Assembly (NCBI GenBank): GCA_022478985.1
Contig: JAKSZP010000133.1
Coordinates: forward strand, 1-64,000
Direction of reading: 5' to 3'
DNA length: 64,000 nt
From: Massospora cicadina
Taxonomy: Eukaryota; Entomophthoromycota; Entomophthoromycetes; Entomophthorales; Entomophthoraceae
Made by a program: the position numbers and the translations under genes. Within the stretch, counting starts at the first letter, position 1. Each line of letters starts with the position of its first letter. Below are positions 33,953 to 45,709 of the stretch, in pieces. The notes under the pieces are model-generated. The model had not been told where the DNA came from. It saw nothing but the letters and a program-made list of their open reading frames with translations, and did not search any database.

Positions 33953-34700
33953 TTAGTTCTTCTTCTTTTCACATTTCTGTTCTATGTCCTTCTTGCTGGT
34001 GCCTCCGCAGAGAGCAGTTCTCATAAGCACATAACATGCCAGCCTATTGTGGGTGTTCTTGTCATTAAAAAGTCTGAAAATCAAGTTTCCCCCCAAACTA
34101 GGGTTATATGACACCTTGCCATTTAAAAAATCATTTTGGCCAGCTTCTTTAATTTCTTTGTCCTTTTTTTCCAAACTCTGGGATTCATTTTCTTTAGAGA
34201 CTACTTCCAGAAAATCCAGTTTCACCCCGTCCTGATTATACCAGTCTGTTTGCTTCTTTCAGTGCCTCAGAACTACTTGTGACAAACCGCTTATCAACTT
34301 AAGTTGGTCCTACTAATAACATAAGGGCACATCACTAGATGTTTTTTGATGGTGACAATTTTTCATCTTTATAATCTTTTCATTATATTTTTATATATAT
34401 TTTATAACTAATTATCTTATCATAAGTTTTTAGATCCTCCTTATGTTACTTTTTACTCTTTTTTAATGGGTTTTAACCTCTAAGTGGTTTCAAAGGTTCA
34501 TCATTTTGTTTATTCCTACTATGGTTCAACTGTAGATTTTTTTTGAACTAAGACAGCTATCCTGGTTCTAAGTCTATTATGTAATACTTAATCACCTATC
34601 AAGGTTCAGAGGTCCCCACCTAGAATTGACCAATACCAGGACTTAGACTATTTTGTCTAAGTACATTGGTCCTTTGGGAACATTGCACTTATTCCTCCCC
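33953..34700 (-). pseudogene. Element H 3' region with a 90-codon open frame
   Basis: Downstream of the integrase on the minus strand, 34225-33953 is open for 90 codons (LDFLEVVSKENESQSLEKKD, NPSLGGNLIFRLFN, ending KKDIEQKCEKKKN). It is lysine and glutamate rich at both ends. No homologue is recognised in the other copies, including B. It may be a terminal accessory ORF or chance. The stretch 34260-34700 is AT-rich and lacks motifs. Confidence 0.35.
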
Positions 34701-35690
34701 TAGATCCAATACTTGAGATACTTTTTATAGCTTATTTCACTACACAACCATCCAAAATGTTCTTAATTATGTAGGCATCATTCTCTTACTTGGCAATCAC
34801 TTTAAACTAACCCAACCACAAAGCATTTTTATCTATTTCTTCATCCAACCCTACAATGTCACATTAGGCCTATCCCCCACATGTTACTCTTATATTGCTG
34901 GTCAGTTCTTGTCATCCAAAAACTTCACTTTAATCATTTTATTTAAAATGGTATCAAACGCCTGAAATTGCAGCTCAATCATTATACTTCCAGTTAGTTA
35001 GGTATTGATTGGTACTCACCCCCACTGCTGGCTCTATGATATAATACAAAATTGGCGGTAATGCTGTCCTTCATCTATAAAGTAATTTGAATGGCATTTT
35101 CCTGTTGGCGTATGATGATTAATGTTGTAGGCAAAGATAAACAAACTTAAGTAAGTTTACCAAGTAAAAGTTTTCCTGTAACTAATTTCCTTAGCGTCAT
35201 GGCTAGCATTTCAATAACTTTTTCCACAATTCCGCTTGTTTTGGTCTATATGAAACTGATACCACTCCTCTGATCCCCATTAATTCATTGAGCCTTGGGA
35301 TTATATATGATGTAAAATTGGTTTTTTATTAGCCAAGATAACGTTAGTGAAACTGTGTCAAGCACTACTTGATCCAAAATGAACTTTGATGTGCTTTCAG
35401 CATCCACTTTATTTAAAGCCTTATTTTTTACCCATCTATTTAGATTGTATATTACCACTATAATATATTTCGCGCCTCCTGTACTGATAATCAGGGGTCC
35501 CATCACGTCTATTGACAGAGTGTGCAAAGTGAATCCAGGATGAATTAGTCTTTATACTTTTATATTCTTATGAGGCTTGTGTAGTTTACATTCCACACAA
35601 CAGGCCATTTTTTGGTGACATGATAGTTGAATGATTCCCAGTCGTAGTACTAGAAAAATGGTCCTTGGTTTTCTTTAGGCTACCATGATT
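34701..35690 (-). pseudogene. Element H integrase
   Basis: The core begins near 35527: LSIDVMGPLIISTGGAKYII holds Asp 1. The second Asp segment is lost (KNQFYIIYN). The Glu segment appears near 35235 as SGIVEKVIEMLAMTLRKLV, nearly the wording of B. The zinc-binding cysteines are readable near 35606 (CCVECKLHKPHK). The tail includes ENDAYIIKNILDG near 34790. Many stops interrupt it. Confidence 0.75.
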
Positions 35691-35899
35691 GATGACTTTG
35701 TGTGTGGCTCAGATTATTTCCGCTCATTCTGATGGCTTTGAAATGAAAAACATGTTCTATCAATCGTTTTGGGTAACTTATCATTTTCATCTTAGTGTTT
35801 TCTATAGCTTTTATTTGCGCACCTTGAAATTATTGGGATTTGTCCACAACATTGCCTTCAATAATCCTTTGGAATAATTCGTCCGCTTGATGATAGAAA

Positions 35900-36490
35900 T
35901 CTTGGGCAGCAGACAATCAAGATTGTCTGTCAGCATCGTTATGCGATGCTACAGCCTGGTGTAGTATCTCAAAATTGTGGGCTTGTAATTTTAAAGAACC
36001 ATTGGGACAGTCGCCCATATGGTTCCTTCAAGTTATGGAGCTAGCGTAAAATTGAGTGTTCCATCACCACTTTAAAGGACGTTCCATGGATATACACTCA
36101 TAATTGCTTGCACGCATATATCACTGTGAAGCATATGAACTCCGTCATAGTATAATTTCTCACCACTGGCGTTAGTTTTTAAATTACATAGGCCCACAGA
36201 TGTTTTTCCACATCATCCATTTGACTCAAAATGGCCACAGTCGCCATTAACAAAGCATCAGTTTAATATGATAAATTCCTGATCAAAAATTGGGTACTTT
36301 GAGACAGGACTGGTTATTAAATTATCAGCATAATTCATCAAATAAATCTTGGGGTTCTTCATTTAAAACGTATCATTTTTGTGATCCTTCAATATGTGGA
36401 ATCAAGGCTCAGCGATTTCTTCAAATCCTTTATGAATCAGTGATAGTAGCCAATCATCACAAGAGATACTTGGATAACCCAATCACTCTT
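35900..36490 (-). pseudogene. Element H RNase H
   Basis: Near 36250-36160 an ATVAILSQMDDVEKHLWAYV-type reading matches the first strands of RNase H. Near 36060 a broken HFKVVMEHSILR (TDHSSL equivalent) is readable, followed by SLKLQAHNFEILHQAV near 36000-35950. No part exceeds about 30 codons without a stop. The plus-strand open frame at 36290-36493 looks like its shadow. Confidence 0.58.
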
Positions 36491-36499
36491 TGAGTTTGA

Positions 36500-37160
36500 C
36501 CTCCATTTACTTGCTTTAATCTTCTGCTACATTGGTTGCAGCACGCTGGAATTTATAATAAAACTCAAGTACTTAAGCTACTTCTTAAAGAAGTGACATT
36601 TCTTTTACTTAATTTCTTTTTTTGTCATCATAAGGCACTTGTACAATTCTTCTGAGTGCTCCAAATGGTCTGTGAAGGTCCTGCTGAATATATATACCAT
36701 TAAGATATGCTAAGACGCAGGATAGCTTCATATCACTAAGTATAGAGTCCTTTGCTTTCAGGAATGTGGCTGGCGTAACACACAATCCTGGGACAAGTTG
36801 ATCATCTGATAAAGTCCCTGTGTAGTAATGATTGTACATTTCCTTGGTCCACCTTTAGCAAATCGATTTTTAATATCTTAAAATAGGGTTCATCGTCAAA
36901 AAGTATATGACATTACCTATGCAATTATGCAGATCGTCAATCCTCAGCAATGTATAAGAATACTTTTAGTGATTTTGTTCATTTGGCAATAATAAATCAT
37001 TACTTGATTTGATTCATCTTTCATTTTTACAATATGGATTGGACTTGCCCATGGACTAAATAATGGAACGAGGAGCTCATGCTCAACTAGATTACTAATT
37101 TCTTTGCTGACCGCTGCTCAGCAGCTCTAAACCTATGGACAGGTTCATCCTTATTGGAGA
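36500..37160 (-). pseudogene. Element H reverse transcriptase
   Basis: The palm is partly readable: from 36839 the frame gives PGLCVTPATFLKAKDSILSD, then MKLSCVLAYLNGIY with the polymerase box at 36707-36696 as YLNG (YLDD in active enzymes). Upstream near 37040 the opening block LVHGQVQSILL and a degraded VKMKDESNQVM are recognisable. The box is lost, so it is inactive. Confidence 0.76.
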
Positions 37161-38330
37161 ATATTACCCAGTGTTGACATTTTGAGTTACGTTCTTTGCA
37201 CATCCCAGGTCATGGTCATCTTGGCTGATATCTACTACTTCTCAAGTAATCAGAGCACATATTCTTGCTGCTGTTCAGATAAATCAGCATGATGATCTTG
37301 ATTTACGAAAATGTTGACACTTTCAGCAGTTCTGCTTGCAATCACATTTTTACTAACGATTAGAAATCATTAACTTTGCCAATCTCTGACATCATGGTTA
37401 GATGTACTAAATTGACAACTTAGAACTCGCTATCTTCATTAAAATTTCTTTCCCAGATTATCTAGTAGGACATTTATTTTACCTTTACCTGGCATAATTA
37501 ACCCCATCACTACCAAGGTTTAATTCATGATTTTCTCTTTGTGATAACAACTTCTTCATCTAGTTGCTCTGGAATTTCAAGCGTTAACCCTATGTTAATA
37601 ATTAACTGCGTTCTCAGTGGTATATTTCTTGTCATTTTCTTCTCAATGGGACCCCGCAATTTTCTAGGATCTCCTTCAGCATTTCTCTCCATTTTCGCCC
37701 AACCAACTTGTACTGGATGTAATGATTCCGTCATTTGTAAACCAAGTTTACAAAATTGTTCTCCTTAGTCAGTGGTGGTTCTCCTACCTACTGATATACC
37801 AAAGGAAAGGTCTGCCCCAGAATGTTTAGGGTATTCTCCTTAAAATTACATTTCACTCCACATATTTTCAGGAACTCCTTTCCAATGAGTATATTGTAAT
37901 TCTGGTTATTCAACATGATGGCGGGAGCTAATACCACAAGTGAACTGAAACGGAGTGGCAGTGCACTGTGGCCTCACTGGATATTGTCATATCTGGTCTG
38001 GACATTCCGTATTCCTTCCAGTGTTCTAGATCTGTCAAAAACTTCATTAGTTTCACCAATGTGGTCAAAACGATGTAATGGCCGCTCAACTGTCAATGAC
38101 CACTCTCACCCTCACTTGGTTAATTATGTTATTGCATAGTTAAACTCAGAATATTGCAATTGGGTATTTACTGTTTGAATGAAAGTATTATTTGCTGAAT
38201 TGAGAGAATGAATTTGTTGTGCATATAGCTCAGGGAAAGATTCCTTGATCGCGCTAATTGGTATGGATGTGTTTGTTTCATTTAATCTCACCTTTAGTAA
38301 TCTTTCTGGTTCTCAGCAGATCTAATCCTG
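37161..38330 (-). pseudogene. Element H linker and protease region
   Basis: This span lies between gag and reverse transcriptase and by position holds the protease. Minus-strand pieces such as NHNYNILIGKEFLKICGVKC near 37900-37850 match the HNILIG strand after the protease active site. A 69-codon run at 37734-37525 (LHPVQVGWAKMERNAEGDPR) contains linker sequence. I could not find a clear D-T/S-G triad; the expected place near 38050-38150 is broken. Confidence 0.55.
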
Positions 38331-38559
38331 TCTGCTAGCTTATAATTATATGGTTGAGATACTTCCTTTACAAAACTGGATTAATCCCCTTCATTTTGAC
38401 TTCATAATGGCGTTAAAGTCCATATTAACAGCCTGATATAGTGGGTTGCTGTTTCAACATCTACAATTTTATCAAAAAATGTTTATAATGTCATCTATAA
38501 TATTGGGAAATTCAGGTTTAACCATGGTGCCAGATTGTTCCTTCTCTAGACCGTGGGAC

Positions 38560-39850
38560 CTTTTCCAGCTCCTATCTAATTTACTTCTTTTTTACTTGAA
38601 CTAAGGTAATTTTTCTCTTTGGGTTTCTTGCTCCAACATTGAGCAGCTACATGTCCCAGTTTACTAAAGTAGTGTCAGCGAATTTGCATCTTGTACACTC
38701 ATTTTGTACTTTGGGCTTGTTCCTTGATAAAAAACATTTGGTTTCTCCTTATTTTTCTCAGTGAATTTTACAGTATTTTAGGCACAAGTCTGGAACACTT
38801 TGAATTCTCGGTTTAGGGCTTCTAATGTGGCTCCCATCATCTATAAATAATTTAACATTTGAGATGTGCGCATAAGTGTTACAAACGTTAAAGCCATTGT
38901 TTGGTGTGAATTGCAATAGGGCAATAATGCTTCTTGCATCACAATTTGGGCATTAAAATCCATTAGCACTTTTGCACCAGCTAGGAACTAAAATTCTGGT
39001 ATAAATTGGTCCCAAAAGCCACTAGGGTCTTATTTTTTTTAAAAATAATCCCCGTAAATTCCTGATTTTGGTTAGACATCCGCATATGGCTTCCAAATTA
39101 TAGCATACTGGCGTCCTTAGCCTCATTATATGACTTATTGTCCTGTTTAGATGAGGTAACATCAGATACTGACAATTGGTGTTTAGACAGTTCGTGAAGG
39201 TCAATGTCTTTTTGTTGGTCGCTAAACTGAACATTATCTCAAATAATTGTAAAATGCAGAGGGCGTTAACCTGATGTAAAGTGGGTAATTTTTTGTGCTT
39301 CAAATTCATCCTTGGCTCCATTGGCAGGGGAATCCTGATAGACAACTCGATTGGTCATGGAAGTATCTTTGGGGTCATTTTTAAAATTGCTTCAAATGGC
39401 CCAGGCATATTTCTGGGTGGGTTATTCTTCTAACTGGGTTTCAGGCGTTTTTCGTCATCTTCTTCTGCTTTCATTTGTGCACAAAAACATTTATAGCTTG
39501 CCAGTTCCTCTATATGCTTCAGTTGTCATGCTATTTTTTCAGTAATTCAAGTAAGCACTCTAAATCTGTTTCTTGATTGGCCTTCTGATACAATAGTTCT
39601 TTGATTAGTTCACTCTTCTTTCGCTTCACAGAGTTGAATTTTCCATAGAAGCCATTGTTGTTCTTCTCCATTTGTTTGACATCTTCCTCACCTTCACTAC
39701 AGGTTCTCCAAATGCAATGTAATTGGCCTGTGTTGCTGAGTTAAGTGCGTTCTTGTTGAAAATTTCTAGTTCCATCTGAAGCTTGCGTAGTTCATTATTA
39801 AAAGAAAAGTTTGATATGATATTCTTATTAAATTCAGCTTAATCTCAAAT
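38560..39850 (-). pseudogene. Element H gag
   Basis: Near 38680-38620 KLGHVAAQCWSKKP resembles the second half of a CCHC knuckle whose first cysteines are decayed. A 107-codon run at 39345-39022 (TLTFTNCLNTNCQYLMLPHL) corresponds to the capsid block ALTVMNCLDTDCQNLALPLL of B, confirming the relation to B. Upstream to 39850 the minus strand is glutamine and lysine rich, as in the coiled-coil start of other copies. Confidence 0.72.
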
Positions 39851-39868
39851 ACCCCTTAGTGTGCACCA
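39851..39868 (-). promoter_or_regulatory. Element H primer-binding site
   Basis: On the minus strand TGGTGCACACTAAGGGGT lies two bases inside the 5' LTR and matches the common motif. Confidence 0.65.
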
Positions 39869-39870
39869 AA

Positions 39871-41038
39871 TGTTAAAGTTGGGAGCTATTAGTGGCTCTT
39901 TTGAGCAACAATTGTTAAATCTTCAGGATTTGTTTCCTCTTTCTGAATAATAGCTTGCTTTGGCTCCTTTATTAAACTTCTCAGGTTTTTTATGTGTGCG
40001 TTGTTTGAATTGTTGATTATTAATTATAATGGGAAGTAATAGTATAAAGACTACTGCTCTTGTTGAGCTTCTGATAGCCAAGATATTTTTAGGAATAACG
40101 CCAACCTGTGTTTGTCCTAATATTTATGGTATTCTGGAAAATCTGTGGGGACTTCCTCCCTCTTCATTATAGTTTAATATCACTTGGTTCAGAGATTCTT
40201 TCATCACTTTTGTAGAACTTTATCTAGGATTGGGTTCAATGGTTTTTTTAATTTCATCATGCAGAGTCCGCAGTGCAATTGTATGCAAAAAACATTCTTG
40301 TCCTTCCAATAACTCTAATCACAGGAGCAAAAACAGCTTAACTATAAAAATTAAATGAGCTTTTCCTATCCATCTATCTCCTTTATTATTAGAAACTAAA
40401 AAGAACTTTATAGGTAATTTGGCGCCCAACTCTTTGGTGAGCACCTAATTAGGAACTTAGCCTTTACCAATGATTTAAACATCCAGGGTTGTACGAAATG
40501 ATGATCTTCCTTAATAAATTTTTTGTTTTCTTTCCCCTAATTAACTGCAATTTCATCTGAATATAAGAGAAGAACATGTCCCCCACATTTTTTATTACTT
40601 TAATCAAATTACCCTTATTTGGTATCAACCTTTTTAGGTAATGAAACTCTTAACCATAAACAGCAACTTGTGATCCTGAAAATGATTAACTCAAAATTAT
40701 CTGTACTACAGGTATCATTACTGGACAGCAACGCTTAAACTTTTTAGCCAAATGCAACTAGACCCAATCAACTCCTACAAGATAATTAGGTTATTAATAG
40801 TAAAATTGACTCCATAAACACTTTTTATTTCTAGGGATCATCCCTGAAAAACGATAATCATTCCAGTGGATTGTAATCTGGCGGATCAATAGATTCTCGC
40901 TATGAATAATTTCTTTAAAAATAGTTAGCATATATGTAATTGATAACTCAAACAACCACTAGTGGGATGCATCCCATTGTGTACAGGCAAATAAATCATA
41001 ATTGAAGAAGCTGGGTAAGGTGGGCAAAAATTTCAACG
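39871..41038 (-). repeat. Element H 5' LTR
   Basis: In plus-strand terms it begins TGTTAAAGTTGGGAGC and ends near TTTCAACG. It aligns with the left copy with considerable divergence. The terminal dinucleotide at the outer end is mutated (expected CA, seen CG), so the right edge rests on alignment and on the GAAGG that follows. Confidence 0.82.
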
Positions 41039-41300
41039 GAAGGTACACTCAAAGCTGTTTGTTCGCTTAAATAACAGCTAAGCACTCCAACTCAACCTAT
41101 TTTAGTTCCTTTCATGGCTTTTTAGATTTCTGTTGCAATAAGTGATGGGGTGCTTCACGCCTTCATTATACTGCTGCAATAAATCTTATCCTATGGCGGA
41201 GAGGGAGGCGTAAGTCTGTAAGTTGAACATATTCTCAAAGATCAAATATTGTTTCACCAGGGCATTGATCAACGCCATCTGATGGTGTTGAAGGGCTCTG
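41039..41300 (-). pseudogene. Element G RNase H, proximal part
   Basis: Minus-strand reading from about 41230 shows a degraded DASLSAIG-type strand, then HPITYCNRNLKSHERN near 41160 and ECLAVIxANKQLxVYL wording near 41080, ending at the insertion point of H. It joins to 32652 after removal of H. Confidence 0.72.
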
Positions 41301-41309
41301 GCACCTTCT

Positions 41310-42225
41310 GTTTATGTGAAAATGGCGTCCTTTTAAAAAATTTAAATAAGGTGCTAATAAAGCTAAAGTGAGGATTAAAGCATCAGTAGTAACCAATCAT
41401 GATTACAAGTACTTAAACATTGCTTTGTTACTTAACTGGACATCTTACTGATGGCTTCTAACTTGGCTAAATGCAGCCAAAGTCTTTTGGCGTCTACTAT
41501 GAATACATGGTAATCTAGCTTTTCCTTGAGAAATTGCCATTTGAAGGGCCAATTTTTACTTTTGGCACTGAGAGTTGGTGGAACACCTCATCTAAAAACA
41601 CTAAACACTTCAAAAGCATCCGTGAGAAGGCAAAGATGTCAAAGATGAAAATGAGAATGCACAACCACTTTTAATCTCCTAGAAAGAGGTGTCCATGGCC
41701 TTCTGAAAAATAGCCAAAACGCTGCAGCCCCTGCTGCATTCTAGTGGGCTGTAATAATCCCATATATATAACTATCATGCACTTCTCTTTTTCATCTTCT
41801 GGAAACTCAATGCGCCGTTAAACTAAGGTTAGGTCTAACGATGAAAATAAAGGGCGCCGCCCAAGTGGTCTAATGAATTGTTGATCCGTTGCATTGGGCA
41901 CAAGTCTTTTCTGGTATTGTTGTTAAGATTATAGTAGTCAATAGCCACTAAGTTGTCCAGGTATACTTCTTGATGATAACACAGGGAAGCCAAGGGGAGA
42001 TTGGACAGCTTCACCATCCATTGCTTCAGTAGCTTCTTGATATCTTTAGAAACCACTTCCTTCATGGCTTAGAAACAGCGGATTGGATGGGACTAAATGG
42101 GGCGTGATTCTCTGTATTCAAAAGGTGGATGAAGCCCTTAGCTTATACAACTTTTGGTCATTGGTCAGGAAGATCTCTTGGTATATTTTGATAAGCGCCA
42201 AAGCACATTTCTTTTGCTCTCCATT
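41310..42225 (-). pseudogene. Element G reverse transcriptase
   Basis: The opening is a 76-codon run at 42065-41835: VVAIDYYNLNNNTRKD-type wording (VVIDYxxLNxxTxKD in intact copies) then RINNSLDHLGGALYF. Downstream near 41720 FQKAMDTSF marks the FQRAMD block. The YLDD box position reads SFSS and is lost. A frame near 41400 has the joining segment before RNase H. At 42225 the element is interrupted by I. Confidence 0.73.
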
Positions 42226-42230
42226 AGTCC

Positions 42231-42724
42231 TGTCAAGAAATTGTACTTACTGGATGATAAGTCACCTATCAAGCAGATCATAATTTAGCAGTTAAAGTGA
42301 GCCTCAAGATTGAGTGGTAGATTATGTTGATGTGAGGCAAATTGATTAAAGTAGACATAGTTTGCCAAATTGAGGAAATTCAGCTGAAGCATTGATGATA
42401 GAACAAAACACCTAAAATTGAGCAATCATGAATTATTAAACGGGAGTCTAGAACTAATTAGGAATACCAAGGACAAGAGTTGAGCGTGAGAATGAGAAAA
42501 GGGGTCTTTTTTGAAATGAGAAGAGAGTAAAAAACTAAATGGAAGTAGCTGTTAAGTAATACAGAATAAAGTGGTAGTGTCAGGGCAATATCTACTTATT
42601 TTAAGTAATTGATTATTTTTATTTAACAAGGATCAGCAATTATAAATCGCTCATCTGTTGCTTATTGGGTTTTCAATTGTGCAAATAGCTCAGCGAAATC
42701 AGTCATAACCACCAAAATTTAACA
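42231..42724 (+). repeat. Element I 5' LTR
   Basis: It runs from TGTCAAGAAATTGTAC to AATTTAACA. It aligns with 54990-55482 along its whole length, with clear substitutions; GATTATTTTTATTTA near 42610 and 55370 is a good anchor. Confidence 0.9.
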
Positions 42725-42725
42725 T

Positions 42726-42743
42726 TGGTGCTCAATACGGGGG
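42726..42743 (+). promoter_or_regulatory. Element I primer-binding site
   Basis: TGGTGCTCAATACGGGGG starts one base inside the 5' LTR and matches the motif of the other gypsy copies except for a few bases. Confidence 0.68.
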
Positions 42744-42779
42744 GCCATTAATCAACACTTTATAAGTTTTATCTTTGCC

Positions 42780-43890
42780 AAAGCCATGGCGCCACAAGCT
42801 CACCTTGACGAATTACTACCCAAGCTCTTTGAGTTACCACAATATGCGGAATTGAAGCTTGCCTTGGATACCCTACTCCAGGTTCAAAAAATGCTTTTCT
42901 GAGAGGATAAAAGTATTACAGATCAGCTCGCCAAGGCCTTTCACCAATTGCAATTGGTGGGTGACCAAACCAATCAGCTTTCTGAACACATGGGCGACAT
43001 TTTTAGAGTGACTATACTGTGTCAGAGCTTAAATTGAATAGTTGTGTTGGGGAGAAAGGAGTCTACATTGACAGATGCCCTCCTTTGACCGTGACTTGCA
43101 TATATGAATATTGTTTAAGCAGTTTAAATTTAGAGTAGAAGGAGATTCTGATTAGTGGAAAGCTAGAATGTTGTTATCCGCGTTGGACGTTGTGAATGCC
43201 AACCAGTCACCTGTTACCTTGAGAGTAGAACTGTAACCTATCAAGAGGTGAAGGAAACTGTGATCTGCCTGTTTGGGGGTGAGGCAAAAATGGCTCAGTG
43301 CAAGGCAGAGTTTTTGACAATATTATTTCAAATAAATGAGTTCTTAGTGGGTTTGCAGAGAAAGTTATAGCTGAGACTCATATGTTGTTGGGAGCGAATA
43401 TCTTAAACAACAAAAAGTGGGCATAACGATGATGGCGGGTGTTAAGTTATATCAAGACCTGTATTTTGCTATGTCCTATATTCTTCAAGATGGCGCGGAG
43501 CTAAAAATTGTTAGTCATTTACGCCATTTATATGTCACCTAAAGTGCTCTTTACGAGGAGCATAAAATCCTATGCAACTGCTACCAAATCCCTGTAAAAA
43601 TGGACAACAACGACTTGGTTATAATTCATTGGCTAATACTCGTCCACTTAATGCGTTAGCGGTACCTTTTTATCCCTGATATTATCAACCAGCTTCTCCT
43701 TAGCCAAATTATGATACATCAATTAATTTTCATCCCAGACCTTTGGGTGTGATACAGAGACAAGGGCCGTTTACAAATGCTTGTTTCTCATGCGGCGAAA
43801 GAGGCCATTATGTGGCTCGCTGTACAAGCAGACTGAATGCTAATGCAGTACTGGCTGCCCCAATTGAACATGGAAAATTTCAAGTGGAGT
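42780..43890 (+). pseudogene. Element I gag with CCHC zinc knuckle
   Basis: It begins near 42787 (MAPQAHLDELLPKLFELPQY wording) with a helical region that includes DQLAKAFHQLQLVGDQTNQL. The capsid part runs at 43060-43560, with MAQCKAEFLTILF and HMLLGANILN matching J. The knuckle CFSCGERGHYVARC is intact at 43792-43833 (CX2CX4HX4C). Frameshifts near 43300 and 43420 and a few stops break it. Confidence 0.83.
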
Positions 43891-44295
43891 AGAGATGGTA
43901 TGCTCTACTTCTGCCAATCCGATTTTACTTGTCCCTAAGGATTTCCTCAAATCACTTTGTGTTGGTTCCAGGGATCGTCCTGATGATTTATTGTATCAAC
44001 AAATTCCCTAAAATATCTTGGCTTCCTATCAAGGGAGAGACCCAAATAACATAGATGGAGATTTTCGCCAAGAGGTGCAGAAGCCGTACGCTTAGAAAGT
44101 CCTTGGGCGGAATGGTACAGCTGAAGGTGGCCCCCAAACAAATCTCGCAACCCTAGCAAGGGTAAGTGTGGCCATTTCATTAAAGATTTTTGCCCAGAAG
44201 TATCCCCATGTGGGATCCAGTTTTATCACTTTTCTGTTAACAAGAAGACCTTGGATGTGCATTTAATCAACACCAAGGGTTCCTCTTATTTGGAT
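43891..44295 (+). pseudogene. Element I gag-protease linker and protease start
   Basis: After the knuckle comes the linker shared with B and J (PDDLLYQQIP, then a QEVQKPYA block near 44070), followed by ISLKIFAQKYPHVG. The next segment, VHLINTKGSSYLD, corresponds to VQVISTDDSSYLE directly upstream of the protease of J. At 44295 the frame enters the solo LTR. Confidence 0.75.
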
Positions 44296-45320
44296 TGTTG
44301 GATTTTGACATTGGGCTCCGCTAGTGAGCCAGACCAGCCAGTATGGAGACTAACTGTGCTTTTGTGTTTTGCCTTCATTGGCGTACCAACCCCTACAAGT
44401 CTGCTTCAACCCACCAACCAACCACCAACAACTTCGCCTTAGCCCCTGGTGTCCTCAGCGTGTGCCCTGTCGAGTCCTGACCCCATCTTGAGCAGCTCAG
44501 GCGCTCCCATGCTGCTCCACCCTCGCAACCCTCCACAAACCCATCTGGGCATGCCCCAGCGAGTCCATACCCCAGCTTGGGTGGCTATGCACTTCTGTAC
44601 TGCATCCCAGAAGGTTGGCAGCTATTCAGCATCCACCATTGGTGGCCAGATGTACAGGTTACCGCCAGTTCCTCATAGGGAGGAGGCATGGGAGCTGGCA
44701 GTGCCAGCCACTCTAGACATGATCACCCATGCCTCTTGGGGATCTTTAGTCACATCTTAATTCTAACCTAGCTGACTAACTACCTAAAAATTAAGATAAG
44801 TGTTTGCAAGAGAGATGTTTTTTGGAAGGGAATGACCAACTATTTATACCTAGGCTACTGCGCCTCTGAAGCCCCTCAGCCATTCAGGCCAGAAAACTCT
44901 ATCAGATTATTAATTCAAACATCATAGAGATTCCCTCCCAATCCGCTCATCTAATCACTGAATTAATTAAATTAGGTCAAATCCATCCTCAGAATGATTC
45001 ATCAATCAGTCATATATATTTCATAAATTAAAATAAAACATTGAGCATTTTTGTCATGAGTCGCCGGTGCTCTAAATTTAGTTGTGGAAAGATTTTTTAA
45101 TGCTTGGCAACGATTCATCAGCTTTATGCTGGAAATTCCCACAATCAACCTTAATGTAAATTAATGACAAACGTAGATTCCACTGAATCCAAATCGAATG
45201 AATAATTATAATTCATTAATAGTATTGAACTAGGCTATTAGCTGGCAATCACACCCAACTAACTGACACCCCTTAGTCCTGATACTATTGGAAGGAATCC
45301 ATCTGGTTAGAATCGTGACA
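44296..45320 (+). mobile_element. Solo LTR in the protease of element I
   Basis: A 1025-bp insertion that starts TGTTGGATTTTGACA and ends AATCGTGACA (TG...CA), flanked by TGGAT (44291-44295) and TGGAG (45321-45325). Taking it out restores SSYLECTYCD, the exact wording of J at this place, so the empty site is well supported. It holds no pol domain. The orientation is not fixed, since TG...CA ends are symmetrical, and no second copy lies in the window. Its left half (44320-44760) is strikingly GC-rich and contains a plus-strand frame with one stop in about 168 codons (proline-rich, then MYRLPPVPHREEAWELAVPA); its right half is AT-rich. Confidence 0.78.
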
Positions 45321-45700
45321 TGGAGTGTACATACTGTGATCTTTTTGTTCATAATTCAAATACTGGGTAATTATAGATACCAGCTCTCCAGTCAATATAA
45401 GATCCACCAAGCTAGTGGTTAAGCTACCGGTGAAGCCTTATGTGGAACATTGAGTAGTATATGGACCATGGGGGCACAAAGCACTGTGTCAGAGAGTGCA
45501 TACAGCTTGTTGCCTTTGAGGTTTGGGTTGTTTGGCACATCCGCTCCAGCTGCGGTTTTGCCTCATAAATAGCTATGAAATGTTGAATGGCGCTGCATTC
45601 ATGCAGCAATTTGGGGCTGTAGTCAGTATGTCAGAAGCAACACTTAGTATCCTAGGACAACAGATCCGCATTTAAATTACCTCCAACAGTTTCCCTAATG
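45321..45700 (+). pseudogene. Element I protease, main part
   Basis: Resumes with ECTYCDLFVHNSNTG and, one frame on, IIDTSSPVNI near 45375: the triad is DTS where active enzymes have DTG or DSG. SILGQQIRI near 45645 marks the later strand. The frame shifts at least twice. Confidence 0.75.
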
Positions 45701-45709
45701 ACCTAATTT

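Larger units (their letters stand above)
32653..41038 (-). mobile_element. Element H: Ty3/gypsy element inside RNase H of G
   Basis: A minus-strand element with LTRs at 32653-33814 and 39871-41038. The flanking five bases are GGAGG (32648-32652) and GAAGG (41039-41043), one mismatch. The primer site and polypurine tract are in the expected places. It splits the RNase H of G between the strand ending ...YLF and the TDHSSL strand. All pol domains are present but heavily broken, more than in J or D. Its LTR size and integrase wording place it near element B. Confidence 0.87.

Noticed and set aside
37541..37768. 75-codon plus-strand open frame in H
   Set aside because: It is the complement of the linker region of H and has no independent support.
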